NCBI GenBank assembly: GCA_937919435.1
Contig: CALFRR010000030.1
Location: 1-38,521 of the forward strand
Direction of reading: 5' to 3'
Source of the DNA: an uncultured Alphaproteobacteria bacterium
GTDB lineage: Bacteria; Pseudomonadota; Alphaproteobacteria; Rhizobiales; Ancalomicrobiaceae
DNA length: 38,521 nucleotides
Shown: positions 17,363 through 24,938 of the stretch, one piece after another
How the letters are laid out: every line of letters begins with the position of its first letter
Position numbering within the stretch: position 1 is the first letter of the stretch
Program-made: the position numbers and the translations under genes
Notes under the pieces: model-generated
What the model saw: only the letters and a program-made list of their open reading frames with translations
What the model was told of the DNA's origin: nothing
Database searches by the model: none

Positions 17363-18664
17363 GTGACTCGTCGCTCCTCTCTCCCGTGGCTCGCCACCGC
17401 GGCCTGCGCCTCGTCGCTCCTCGTCGCCCCGCCGGCCGCGGCGATCGCCCAGACCGCCGGCGGTCTGGTGCCCGGCGGCATCGTCCGGGTGGTCACCAGC
17501 CTCGCCGATTCCGGCCCGGGCAGCCTGCGACAGGCGGTGACGGTGCCCGGCCCGAGCGTCGTCGTGTTCGCCGTCGGCGGGTACGTCGACCTCGCCGCGC
17601 CGCTCGTCCTCGATCGCAATCGCGTCACGGTGGCCGGCGAGACCGCGCCGGGACCGGGCATCGTCATCCGCGGCGGGACCGTGGCGATCCGAGCGAGCGA
17701 CGTCGTCCTCTCCCACGTCGCCGTCTATCCCGGCGCCACTCCGGACCCGAAGCTCGCCGACAACCGCGATGCGATCAACCTCGTCGGATCGGTCAAGCGC
17801 GGGCTGAAGATCTCGCGCGTCCGGCTCGACCACGTCTCCACCGCCTGGGGGGTCGACGAGAACATCGACCTGCAGGGGCCGGTCGACGACGTCCGCATCG
17901 TCGACTCGCTGATCGGCGAGCCGCTGATGCAGGCCGGCCATCCCAAGGGCATCCACTCGATGAACCTGCTGATCGGCAGCGGCGTCGGGCGGGTCGATCT
18001 CTCCGGCAACCTGTTCGTCGCCGGCAATCAGCGCAACCCCCGGCTGGTGCCGGAGAACCGGGTGTCGATGCGCGGCAACGTGGTCGCCGGCTGGGGCAAC
18101 GCCGCGGCGCATCTCGACATGTCGCAGACCCAGCCGGCCGCCGTCGGCGCCTTCGACGTCGTCGGCAACGTCTTCGAGCCGGGTCCGGACAGCCGCTGCA
18201 AGACCCCGCCGATCCGCATCGATCCGGCGGTGTTCGCGGCGGTTCCCGCGCCGAGCGTCCACGTCGGCGCCAACCTGCTGCTCGACCCCGAAGGCCGCTG
18301 CCGCAGCCCGGCCACCACCGATGCCGATCCGGCGCGCCTGGCCCCCGCCCCCACTCTCGGAGCGGCCGAACGGACGGTCCCGCTCGAGCGGGTCCGCGAG
18401 CAGGTGCTCGCCGGCGCCGGTGCCCGTCCGCGCGCCCGCAATCCGATCGATGCCCGAATCGTCGCCACGGTGCGCAGCGGACAGGTTCGTCTGGTCGGTG
18501 ACGAAACGGCGGTCGGCGGCTATCCGGCGCTCGAACCCACCCGCACGTCGCTGGTCTCGCCGATCGCCGGCGGCGTCCTGCGCGACGAAGCGGACGTCGC
18601 GACGATGCGTCGATGGCTGTGCGAAGCCGCCCGGAAAGTGGCCGGGGGAGCGGCCTGCCGCTGA
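17363..18664 (+). CDS. Sec-exported pectate-lyase-like right-handed beta-helix protein
   Basis: This protein of about 433 residues has a Sec-type signal peptide (basic start, hydrophobic stretch, likely cut after Ala29 in AIA-QTA). The mature part is a parallel beta-helix of the polysaccharide lyase 1-like type. It shows SLADSGPGSLRQAV, GETAPGPGIVIRGG, RLDHVSTAWGVDENIDL, HPKGIHS and QRNPRLV (Arg224, Pro226). The C-terminal RNPIDARIV and DETAVGGYP blocks are shared with the RTX protein at 18874-21735. The second arginine of the R-x-P-x-x-R motif is replaced by Val229, though an Arg is present at 227. GTG 17363 was chosen because GGAAAGG lies 8 bases upstream and the signal peptide follows. The likely role is periplasmic or extracellular cleavage of a uronate polymer, by analogy with AlgL in alginate systems; activity is inferred. 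Confidence 0.72.
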   Translation: MTRRSSLPWLATAACASSLLVAPPAAAIAQTAGGLVPGGIVRVVTSLADSGPGSLRQAVTVPGPSVVVFAVGGYVDLAAPLVLDRNRVTVAGETAPGPGIVIRGGTVAIRASDVVLSHVAVYPGATPDPKLADNRDAINLVGSVKRGLKISRVRLDHVSTAWGVDENIDLQGPVDDVRIVDSLIGEPLMQAGHPKGIHSMNLLIGSGVGRVDLSGNLFVAGNQRNPRLVPENRVSMRGNVVAGWGNAAAHLDMSQTQPAAVGAFDVVGNVFEPGPDSRCKTPPIRIDPAVFAAVPAPSVHVGANLLLDPEGRCRSPATTDADPARLAPAPTLGAAERTVPLERVREQVLAGAGARPRARNPIDARIVATVRSGQVRLVGDETAVGGYPALEPTRTSLVSPIAGGVLRDEADVATMRRWLCEAARKVAGGAACR

Positions 18665-18873
18665 AATTCCGACGCGTGATATGTGAACACACTTACTGTA
18701 CGTAGTGGTGCGAATGGTCCGGACGCCCCGATACAACCCCTTGTCGGTACTCGGGAAAGAGGCCCATCTCTGAACAAATGATGAATTCGGCCACACGAAA
18801 GCGGTGTGTACAAGCCGCTGTTGGTTAAAACGGCAGTGTTACGGTCCCTCCCACCTCAAGGGAGAGATCTCTC
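18665..18873 (+). promoter_or_regulatory. Promoter region of RTX lyase gene
   Basis: This 209-base non-coding region is AT-richer than its surroundings and probably contains the RTX gene's own promoter. It includes TGTACGTAG (18697-18705), the same 9-mer found in the first type I secretion operon's upstream region. It also has a small inverted repeat, CACAC at 18792-18796 with GTGTG at 18804-18808. Immediately before the ATG, GAGAGATCTCTC (18862-18873) is a perfect 12-base palindrome that overlaps the AAGGGAGAG ribosome-binding site. I could not assign -35/-10 boxes with confidence. Confidence 0.45.
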
Positions 18874-21735
18874 ATGTCCTCTATCGACTCGACCTACATC
18901 GGAATCGAAGGTTACGGTGCCGGCGCGACCGGGGGCCTCGGCGGCACGATCATCCACGTGACCAATCTCAACGATTCGGGTGCGGGTAGCCTGCGCGCCG
19001 CACTCGAGGCGAGCGGCACGCGCACCATCGTGTTCGACGTCTCGGGATCGATCGATCTGAAGTCGCAGATCCTGGTCACCAACGGCGACGTCACCATCGC
19101 CGGTCAGACCGCACCGGGCGACGGCATCACCATCCAGGACGACCGGATCCGCATCAAGGCGAGCGACGTCGTCATCCAGGGCCTGAAGTTCCGGCCCGGC
19201 GACGAGGACGACGGGTCCAGCGCCGACGATCGCGACGGCCTGATGATCGGCACCACCGACTTCACGGTGAAGGACGTGGTGGTCGACCACTGCAGCTTCA
19301 GCTGGTCGGTCGACGAGAACCTGACGATCAACGGCAGCGTCTCCGGCGTCACCATCTCCAACAACATCGTCGCCGAGGGGCTCAGCCACAGCCTCCACTC
19401 CAAGGGCGAGCACAGCAAGGGGATGCTGATCTCCAACTGGAGCCAGACCGGCGGCGACGAAGACAACCACATCACCGTCACCAAGAACCTGTTCGCCGAC
19501 AACATGGACCGCAATCCGGAGGTCCGGGCGGGACAAGAGATCGAGATCGTCAACAACTACATCTACGGCGCCGGCCGCTACGACCGGTCGATCGCGATCG
19601 GCGGCGGCACCAACGGCACGCTCGACACCACCGTCCACGTGATCGGCAACGTGATCGACGCCGGTGCCGGCTCGACCAACACCGCGAAGAACCCGATCTC
19701 GCTGACCACCATGGGGGCGGACAGCGCCGTCTATCTCGAGGACAATCTGGCGGTCGAACGCAAGACCGACGCCGACGGCAATCAGGTGCAGACCTCGCTG
19801 GTCAACAACACCGGCGGCGCCAAGTACGTCACGTCGAGCGAGGTCTTCGAATCGAGCAACGTGACCGTGCTCGATTCGACCGAAGTCGCCGATTACGTCC
19901 TCTCCAACGCCGGCGCCAATCCCTATGCCCGCGATTCGATCGATGCCCGGATCATCGAGAGCGTGATCGACGGAACCGGCAAGCTGGTCGACACCACCGC
20001 TTCGGTCGGCGGCCAGGCGCGCGCGGCGACGACGACGGTCAAGGCCGCTCAGGACTTCGATCGCGACGGCATGCCGGACTGGTTCGAAAGCCTCTACGGG
20101 CTCGACGCCAAGACCGCCGACAGCTGGGCCGACAAGGACGGCGACGGCCATTCGAACATGGCCGAATACCTCGCGGGTCTCTACGACGGCTTCGACATGA
20201 CGGTCGCCAAGCAGATGGTCGCCGACCACGCCGTCACCGGCAAGGCCGACGTGATCGCCGTCGCGCCGAAGGCCGGGGTCGTCCATGTCGTCGACGGCTT
20301 CTCGCTCGCCGAGGGCGACAGGCTCGACCTCGGCACCTTCATCGTCGACAGCTCGAAGGGCGGCAGCTTCTCCGACTACGTCGAAGTGAGCCATGCCCTC
20401 GGCACGACCATCGTCTCGATCGACCGCGACGGCGCCGGCACGCAGTACACCAGCGAGATCGTCGCCGAGATCGTCGGGCTGACCGGCGTGACCGACGCCG
20501 CCCAGATCGTCTCGATCGGCAAGGCCGACACCACCGCGATCACCGACGGCGTGGTCGCCGCCGCGGTGGCGGCCGCCGCCCCGAAGGTGATCGAAGGGAC
20601 CGCCGGCGCCGACCGTCTGAACGGCACCGATCGCGCCGACATCATCTGGGGCTATGCCGGCGGCGACCGGATCAGCGCCGGTGGCGGGGACGACGTCGTC
20701 TACGGCGGCAGCGGAAACGACTGGATCGACGGCGGGGCCGGCTCCGACCGGCTCGCCGGTGGCGCGGGCGACGACACCTACGTCGTCTCCGACGAGACCG
20801 ACACCGTCGTCGAGACCGCCGACGACGGCAGCGACACCGGCGGAAACGACCGGGTCGTGTCGACCGTCTCGTTCCATCTCTCCGCCAACGTCGAACGCCT
20901 GCAACTCAACGGGACCGCCGATCTCGACGGGTGGGGCAACGACGGCGCCAACGACATCACCGGCAACGACGGCGTCAACCACATCTACGGCGGCGGCGGC
21001 AAGGACACGCTGCGCGGCGGCGCCGGCAACGACGTGCTCGACGGCGGCGACGGCGACGACGCCCTCGACGGCGGCACCGGTGCCGACGTGATGCGCGGCG
21101 GGGCCGGCAACGACCTCTACTACGTCGACGACAAGGGCGACGTGGTCGACGAGACCGACGCCTCCGGCGCCGATGCCGGCGGCACCGACACGGTCCGCGC
21201 GGTGATCGACTATGCGCTCTCCGCGACGGTCGAGAACCTCGCGCTCCAGGGCACCGGGGATCTCGACGGCTGGGGCAACGATCTGAAGAACTCGTTGGTC
21301 GGAAACGCCGGCAACAACCACCTCTGGGGCTTCGGCGGCAACGACACCCTGAACGGCGGCGCCGGCAACGACGTCCTCGACGGCGGAGCGGGCAGCGACG
21401 TGCTGACCGGCGGAACCGGCGCCGACCTGTTCGTCCTCTCCGACGCCCCGATGAAGGGCACGATCGACAAGATCACCGACTACACGGCCGGAGAAGATCG
21501 GATCTCGCTCGCCGCCGACGCGTTCCACGGCCTCTCGGCGAGCGCGGGCATCCTCGCCGCGTCGAGCTTCGCGCTCGGCACCAAGGCGACCGGCGCCACC
21601 GCCCAGATCGTCTACGACAAGGCGAGCGGCAAGCTCTACTACGACGCCGACGGCACCGGCTCGGGCGCGGCGATCCAGTTCGCCACGGTCACCGCGGGCA
21701 CCCAACTGTCGAGCGCCGATTTCCTCCTGGGCTGA
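18874..21735 (+). CDS. RTX-tailed pectate-lyase-like beta-helix protein, probable type I secretion substrate
   Basis: This 953-residue protein has no N-terminal signal peptide. Residues 1 to about 375 form a PL1-like right-handed beta-helix, with VVVDHCSFSWSVDENLTI (Asp138, His139, Asp147, Glu148), HSKGEHSKG, and RNPEVR at 213-218, which matches the pectate-lyase R-x-P-x-x-R motif. SIDARII then closes the domain. Two calcium-binding DxDxDG-type loops follow at about 394 and 420 (DFDRDGMPDWFE, DKDGDGHSNMAEY). From about residue 590 to 850 come three groups of GGxGxDxxx RTX nonapeptides, with two near-duplicate 104-113-residue modules. A hydrophobic C-terminal domain ending SSADFLLG fits a type I secretion signal. 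AAGGGAGAG precedes the ATG. It is the natural cargo of the exporter pair at 14058-17260, and by family a uronate polysaccharide lyase. Confidence 0.85.
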   Translation: MSSIDSTYIGIEGYGAGATGGLGGTIIHVTNLNDSGAGSLRAALEASGTRTIVFDVSGSIDLKSQILVTNGDVTIAGQTAPGDGITIQDDRIRIKASDVVIQGLKFRPGDEDDGSSADDRDGLMIGTTDFTVKDVVVDHCSFSWSVDENLTINGSVSGVTISNNIVAEGLSHSLHSKGEHSKGMLISNWSQTGGDEDNHITVTKNLFADNMDRNPEVRAGQEIEIVNNYIYGAGRYDRSIAIGGGTNGTLDTTVHVIGNVIDAGAGSTNTAKNPISLTTMGADSAVYLEDNLAVERKTDADGNQVQTSLVNNTGGAKYVTSSEVFESSNVTVLDSTEVADYVLSNAGANPYARDSIDARIIESVIDGTGKLVDTTASVGGQARAATTTVKAAQDFDRDGMPDWFESLYGLDAKTADSWADKDGDGHSNMAEYLAGLYDGFDMTVAKQMVADHAVTGKADVIAVAPKAGVVHVVDGFSLAEGDRLDLGTFIVDSSKGGSFSDYVEVSHALGTTIVSIDRDGAGTQYTSEIVAEIVGLTGVTDAAQIVSIGKADTTAITDGVVAAAVAAAAPKVIEGTAGADRLNGTDRADIIWGYAGGDRISAGGGDDVVYGGSGNDWIDGGAGSDRLAGGAGDDTYVVSDETDTVVETADDGSDTGGNDRVVSTVSFHLSANVERLQLNGTADLDGWGNDGANDITGNDGVNHIYGGGGKDTLRGGAGNDVLDGGDGDDALDGGTGADVMRGGAGNDLYYVDDKGDVVDETDASGADAGGTDTVRAVIDYALSATVENLALQGTGDLDGWGNDLKNSLVGNAGNNHLWGFGGNDTLNGGAGNDVLDGGAGSDVLTGGTGADLFVLSDAPMKGTIDKITDYTAGEDRISLAADAFHGLSASAGILAASSFALGTKATGATAQIVYDKASGKLYYDADGTGSGAAIQFATVTAGTQLSSADFLLG
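20731..21381 (+). repeat. Tandem RTX modules inside the lyase gene
   Basis: Residues 620-732 (20731-21069) and 733-836 (21070-21381) are two copies of one module. Each starts with GG-x-G-x-D nonapeptides, continues with a D-x-Y-x-V strand and an acidic linker. A beta block follows (VSFHLSANVERLQL in one, IDYALSATVENLAL in the other), then the identical DLDGWGND motif, and the next nonapeptides. A third nonapeptide start at residue 837 begins the C-terminal domain. The pattern indicates an internal duplication that extended the calcium-binding tail. Confidence 0.75.
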
Positions 21736-21746
21736 GCGTTCGCGTC

Positions 21747-21794
21747 TTTCGCCGCCGCCGGTCGATGTGTCATCATCGCCCGGCGGCGGCGAAA
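21747..21794 (+). terminator. Strong hairpin after the RTX lyase gene
   Basis: TTTCGCCGCCGCCGG (21747-21761) and its exact complement CCGGCGGCGGCGAAA (21780-21794) form 15-bp arms around an 18-base loop, 12 bases past the RTX stop codon. The following bases, TCGTTTC, are moderately T-rich, so intrinsic termination is plausible but not classical. The right arm overlaps the left arm of a second hairpin (21787-21820), so the two structures exclude each other. Confidence 0.6.
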
Positions 21795-21827
21795 TCGTTT
21801 CAGTGACGGCGATTTCGCCGATCGCCG
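21787..21827 (+). promoter_or_regulatory. Alternative hairpins upstream of the flippase gene
   Basis: CGGCGAAATCG (21787-21797) is an exact complement of CGATTTCGCCG (21810-21820), with a 12-base loop. A third possible stem pairs CGGCGAT (21807-21813) with ATCGCCG (21821-21827). Both compete with the preceding 15-bp hairpin. This layout, between the RTX gene and the flippase start at 21870, resembles a terminator/antiterminator switch. There is no leader peptide or riboswitch consensus that I recognise. Confidence 0.4.
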
Positions 21828-21869
21828 ACACGAGACCGCGTCATCGCCGTGGCCCGCAGGGATGTGTTC

Positions 21870-23120
21870 ATGATCTCATTTCTGAAGAAACATCGATCGA
21901 AGCTCGGATATTTCGTCAGGAACGCGCCTCTCGCCATCTACACGTCTTCACTCCCCGGACTGGTCAACTACGCCGTCATCCTGTTCCTGAGCTTCGGCAG
22001 CTCGATCGCCGATGCCGGCCAGTATCGGCTGATGATGTCGTATCTGGCGCTCACCGGGCTGCTGACCGTCCAGGAGAGTTCGAAGATCGTCATCCGGGCG
22101 CGGGCGGAGGGCGACGACCGGTCGATCGGTGCGATCTTCGCCCTGCGGGCGCTGTTCGCGGTGGTGGCCCTCGCCCTGCTGCTCGCCGCCTTCGCCTACG
22201 ACACGTTCGGCGGCGGCGGCCGGATCCCGATCGATCTGGTGTTGGTCGCCGGCCTCGCCGCGGTGTTCTATCCGACCGACGTCTTCATCCCGTATCTCCA
22301 GTCGGAACGCCGCTTCGGGGTTCTGGCCCTCTGGTCGACCCTGAAATACGCGCTCGCCTTCGGCATCTTCGTGGTTCTGGTGGCGGCGGGAGTTTCGGTC
22401 CGGGTGGCGAGCCTCGTCCAGATCGCGGCGATGCTCGCGGTACATCTGGTGGTGGTCGCCTTCGTCGTCGGCTTCGAAAATCTGAAATACCGTCGCGAAC
22501 CCGGCGCTCCGTCGCTGTTCCGACGTCGCGACGTGCGCGAGAGCCTCGTCCTCAGCCTCGCCAACCTGCTGCCGTCGAGCCTCGAACACGTCGACAAGCT
22601 GGTGATCGGCGCCTTCTTCGGACTGGAGGCGCTGGGCCTCTACACGCTCGGTTTCACCACCGGGCGCTTCGTCTACAACACGCTGAAGCCGGCCTTCTAC
22701 ATCTACTATCGCCACTTCGTCGACAATCTGCCCAAGGCGCGGCTGTTGTGGCTGGTGTTCATCTCCTTCACCGTGTTCGGCGGGCTGGCTGCGGGCGCCT
22801 TCTGGTACATGGTCGACGGGATCGGACTGCTGACGAAGCTGCGCGGAACGGAGGCGGTGGTCACCATCCTGTTCGTCTCCTACGGGATCGCCATGGTCGA
22901 CGCCGTCTACACGCAGTCCTACGGGATCAACAAGAGCGCCAAGTCGGTCCACCTGTTCGTCGCCAACGTGCTGATCTGCCTCGTCTGTCTGGGGATGTTC
23001 GCCGCCTCGACGCTGACCGGCGCGGCGACCGCGATGATCGTCTGCGCGATGCACTACCCGGTCCGCCACCTCGGCACGATCGTCATCCTCTCCGCCCTGC
23101 GCCGCGCCACGAAGGAGTGA
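21870..23120 (+). CDS. Oligosaccharide flippase (Wzx-like, MOP superfamily)
   Basis: This 416-residue polytopic membrane protein has about 12 hydrophobic segments in the pattern of polysaccharide flippases. An amphipathic N-terminus precedes a first pair of helices that includes LPGLVNYAVILFLSFGSSIADAGQY. A conserved-like block, LPSSLEHVDKLVIGAFFGLEALGLYTLG, mid-protein matches the repeated K-x-x-I/G-x-F-x-x-x-E-x-G-x-Y feature of Wzx proteins. It would flip undecaprenyl-diphosphate repeat units to the periplasmic face. I chose ATG 21870 (MISFLKK), with AGGG upstream; a GTG at 21849 in frame has no ribosome-binding site. It is followed after 122 bases by an O-antigen-ligase-like gene. Confidence 0.8.
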   Translation: MISFLKKHRSKLGYFVRNAPLAIYTSSLPGLVNYAVILFLSFGSSIADAGQYRLMMSYLALTGLLTVQESSKIVIRARAEGDDRSIGAIFALRALFAVVALALLLAAFAYDTFGGGGRIPIDLVLVAGLAAVFYPTDVFIPYLQSERRFGVLALWSTLKYALAFGIFVVLVAAGVSVRVASLVQIAAMLAVHLVVVAFVVGFENLKYRREPGAPSLFRRRDVRESLVLSLANLLPSSLEHVDKLVIGAFFGLEALGLYTLGFTTGRFVYNTLKPAFYIYYRHFVDNLPKARLLWLVFISFTVFGGLAAGAFWYMVDGIGLLTKLRGTEAVVTILFVSYGIAMVDAVYTQSYGINKSAKSVHLFVANVLICLVCLGMFAASTLTGAATAMIVCAMHYPVRHLGTIVILSALRRATKE

Positions 23121-23242
23121 GACGAAGCGGCCGAGCCGGCGCCCGCGCGACGGCGAAGCCACTGCAACCCCAGATCGGATCTTGTGTTCTCGACGCAGGC
23201 CGAGCATGTTCGCCCGGCGTTCAACCGATCGACGAGTGCGCC

Positions 23243-24763
23243 GTGCCCCGCTTCTCCTACGACGACGTCCTTCGTAGGCTCTTCATCGGGGCGCTGTTCG
23301 CCACTCTCCTGGCCAACGGAGCGGTCGGCCTCGATCTCTCCGCGCTCGCCGCGACGACCTTCGGCGCGCTGCTCGCCGCCTCGAGCGTCACGACGATCCG
23401 ACGGCCGCGGCTGCGCCTCCTCCGACTGCTGTCGCTCGCGCTCGCCGTGGTCGTGGCCGCCGCCGTGGTCCATCAGGTGCAGTGGGATCCGACCGGCGCC
23501 GTCGCCCACCCGGTCTGGCGCGAACTCGCCGACGCCTTCGGAGAGACCGGCGGATCGCGATCGATGGTCCGCCGGCACCCGATCTGGGAGATCCCCGGCA
23601 CGATCCTGCCCTTCCTCGTCTTCGCGACGGCGATCGGCCTGTTCCGGTCGGAAGAGGACGTCGGCCGGTTGTGGCGGGCGATCGCGGTGTTCGGCGCCGT
23701 CTTCGCCGTCTACGGCCTCGCCCAGGCGGCGTTCTTCCCAGCCTGGCACTTCGGCCCGCGGGTCCACTATCTCGGCAGCGTCACCGGCTTCTACGTCAAC
23801 CGCAACGCCGCCGCGTCGCTGCTGCTGGCGACCGCTCTGGTGTCGCTGGTGCGGCTCGGAACGAGCTGGCAGCACATCGACATCGGTCGCCTGCGCCGGC
23901 TGGTCACCGGCGCCGAACCACCGCGGGAGCACGAAAGGCGCCTGCTCTTCGATCTGGCGCTGGTCCTGGTCCAGGTGGCGGCGCTGCTGCTGACCCGATC
24001 GCGGGCGGGCAGCGTCCTCGGCATCGTCGCGCTGGCCGGTTTCGCCGGCTGGCAGTGGCGATTCCTCGAACGGCGGCTGCACCGGCGGCCGTCCCGACGG
24101 GTGGTGCTGACGGTGGCGGCCATCGTCGGACTGTTCGTCGTGGTGGTCGGCCTGCAGCTGATCCGGCGGCTGGACGTCCAGGGTCTCGACGATTCCCGAT
24201 GGTGCGTCTATCCGGCGATGCTGCGGCTGGTGGTCGAGGCCTGGCCGTGGGGCACCGGGCTCGGCACCTTCCCGGTCGCCTTCGCGCCCCATCGCCCGAT
24301 CGTCTGCGGTCTCAACGGCATCTGGGACCGCGCCCACGACACCTACATCCAGGGGCTGGTCACGCTCGGCTGGGTGTTTCCGGTCGTCGTGGCGATCTCG
24401 CTCGCAGCGATCCTTCCGCCGCTGGTGCGTGGATCGGGCGGCGGCCGGACCGTTCGGCCGGTGGTCGTCGCCACCCTCGTCCTGCTCGCCGCCGCGGCTC
24501 TGCACAGCCTCGTCGACTTTCCGCTCGAGATCCCCGGCAACGCGGTTCTGGCCGCGACCCTGGTGGCCTCGGCGATCGGACTGGCGGTGGGGCGGGAGAA
24601 CGGGGCTCCGCGGCGCGGCGTCCGCGGCGACCCCGGAGAGACCGACGCGCCGCCGCCCGCATCGGACGGACGATCCGGCGGGGAACCGGCGGCGGATGGA
24701 TTGCCCGTCTCCGGCCGGCACCGATCGGCCCGGCGGCGGCCGGACCGCCGTCGGACGAGCTGA
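23243..24763 (+). CDS. O-antigen ligase/polymerase-like membrane protein (second copy)
   Basis: This protein of about 506 residues has roughly ten to twelve hydrophobic segments. It carries the O-antigen ligase superfamily (PF04932) features: FYVNRNAAASLLLATAL, then LTRSRAGSVLGIVAL with the R-S-R-A motif. A periplasmic loop with GTGLGTFPVAF and RAHDTYIQGLVTLGW (the H-D-x-Y-x-Q variant of the H-N-x-x-L motif) follows, and then VDFPLEIPGNAVL. The C-terminal 70 residues are polar and Arg/Pro-rich and may be disordered. The GTG start at 23243 (VPRFSYDD) is my best estimate, as upstream sequence has no conservation; GACGAG lies upstream. With the flippase next to it, the likely role is polymerising or transferring exopolysaccharide chains. 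The locus therefore encodes two proteins of this superfamily. Confidence 0.78.
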   Translation: MPRFSYDDVLRRLFIGALFATLLANGAVGLDLSALAATTFGALLAASSVTTIRRPRLRLLRLLSLALAVVVAAAVVHQVQWDPTGAVAHPVWRELADAFGETGGSRSMVRRHPIWEIPGTILPFLVFATAIGLFRSEEDVGRLWRAIAVFGAVFAVYGLAQAAFFPAWHFGPRVHYLGSVTGFYVNRNAAASLLLATALVSLVRLGTSWQHIDIGRLRRLVTGAEPPREHERRLLFDLALVLVQVAALLLTRSRAGSVLGIVALAGFAGWQWRFLERRLHRRPSRRVVLTVAAIVGLFVVVVGLQLIRRLDVQGLDDSRWCVYPAMLRLVVEAWPWGTGLGTFPVAFAPHRPIVCGLNGIWDRAHDTYIQGLVTLGWVFPVVVAISLAAILPPLVRGSGGGRTVRPVVVATLVLLAAAALHSLVDFPLEIPGNAVLAATLVASAIGLAVGRENGAPRRGVRGDPGETDAPPPASDGRSGGEPAADGLPVSGRHRSARRRPDRRRTS

Positions 24764-24801
24764 CGTCGAAGCCCGGGAACCCGTCCGGGCGCCGGGCGGA
24801 A

Positions 24802-24838
24802 CGAAAAGAGCCGGGTGACCCGATGCGGGCCACCCGGC
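24802..24838 (-). terminator. Rho-independent terminator of the sugar-acid operon
   Basis: On the minus strand, GCCGGGTG and CACCCGGC (24831-24838 with 24810-24817) form an 8-bp stem. It continues past one mismatch into an inner CCCG/CGGG stem with a 3-base loop. On the transcript it is followed by CTCTTTTCG (24809 to 24801), a short U-rich tail. It lies about 100 bases past the MFS stop codon, between two convergent genes, and is the best intrinsic terminator in the window. Confidence 0.7.
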
Positions 24839-24938
24839 CGAGTCGGCCTCGTTCACACGGCTTGGAGGGGCCCTTGTGCGTCGTCGAGGCATCGGGTGGG
24901 GAGGCACGCGCGGTCGGCGGCGCCTCCCGATCTGGGGG

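Noticed and set aside
18856..21831. A 991-codon open frame on the minus strand opposite the RTX lyase gene
   Set aside because: It lies wholly antisense to a gene with clear domains. Its product is an Asp/Val/Gly/Arg-rich low-complexity sequence that mirrors RTX repeats, with no motif of its own. Long antisense frames are expected in DNA this GC-rich.
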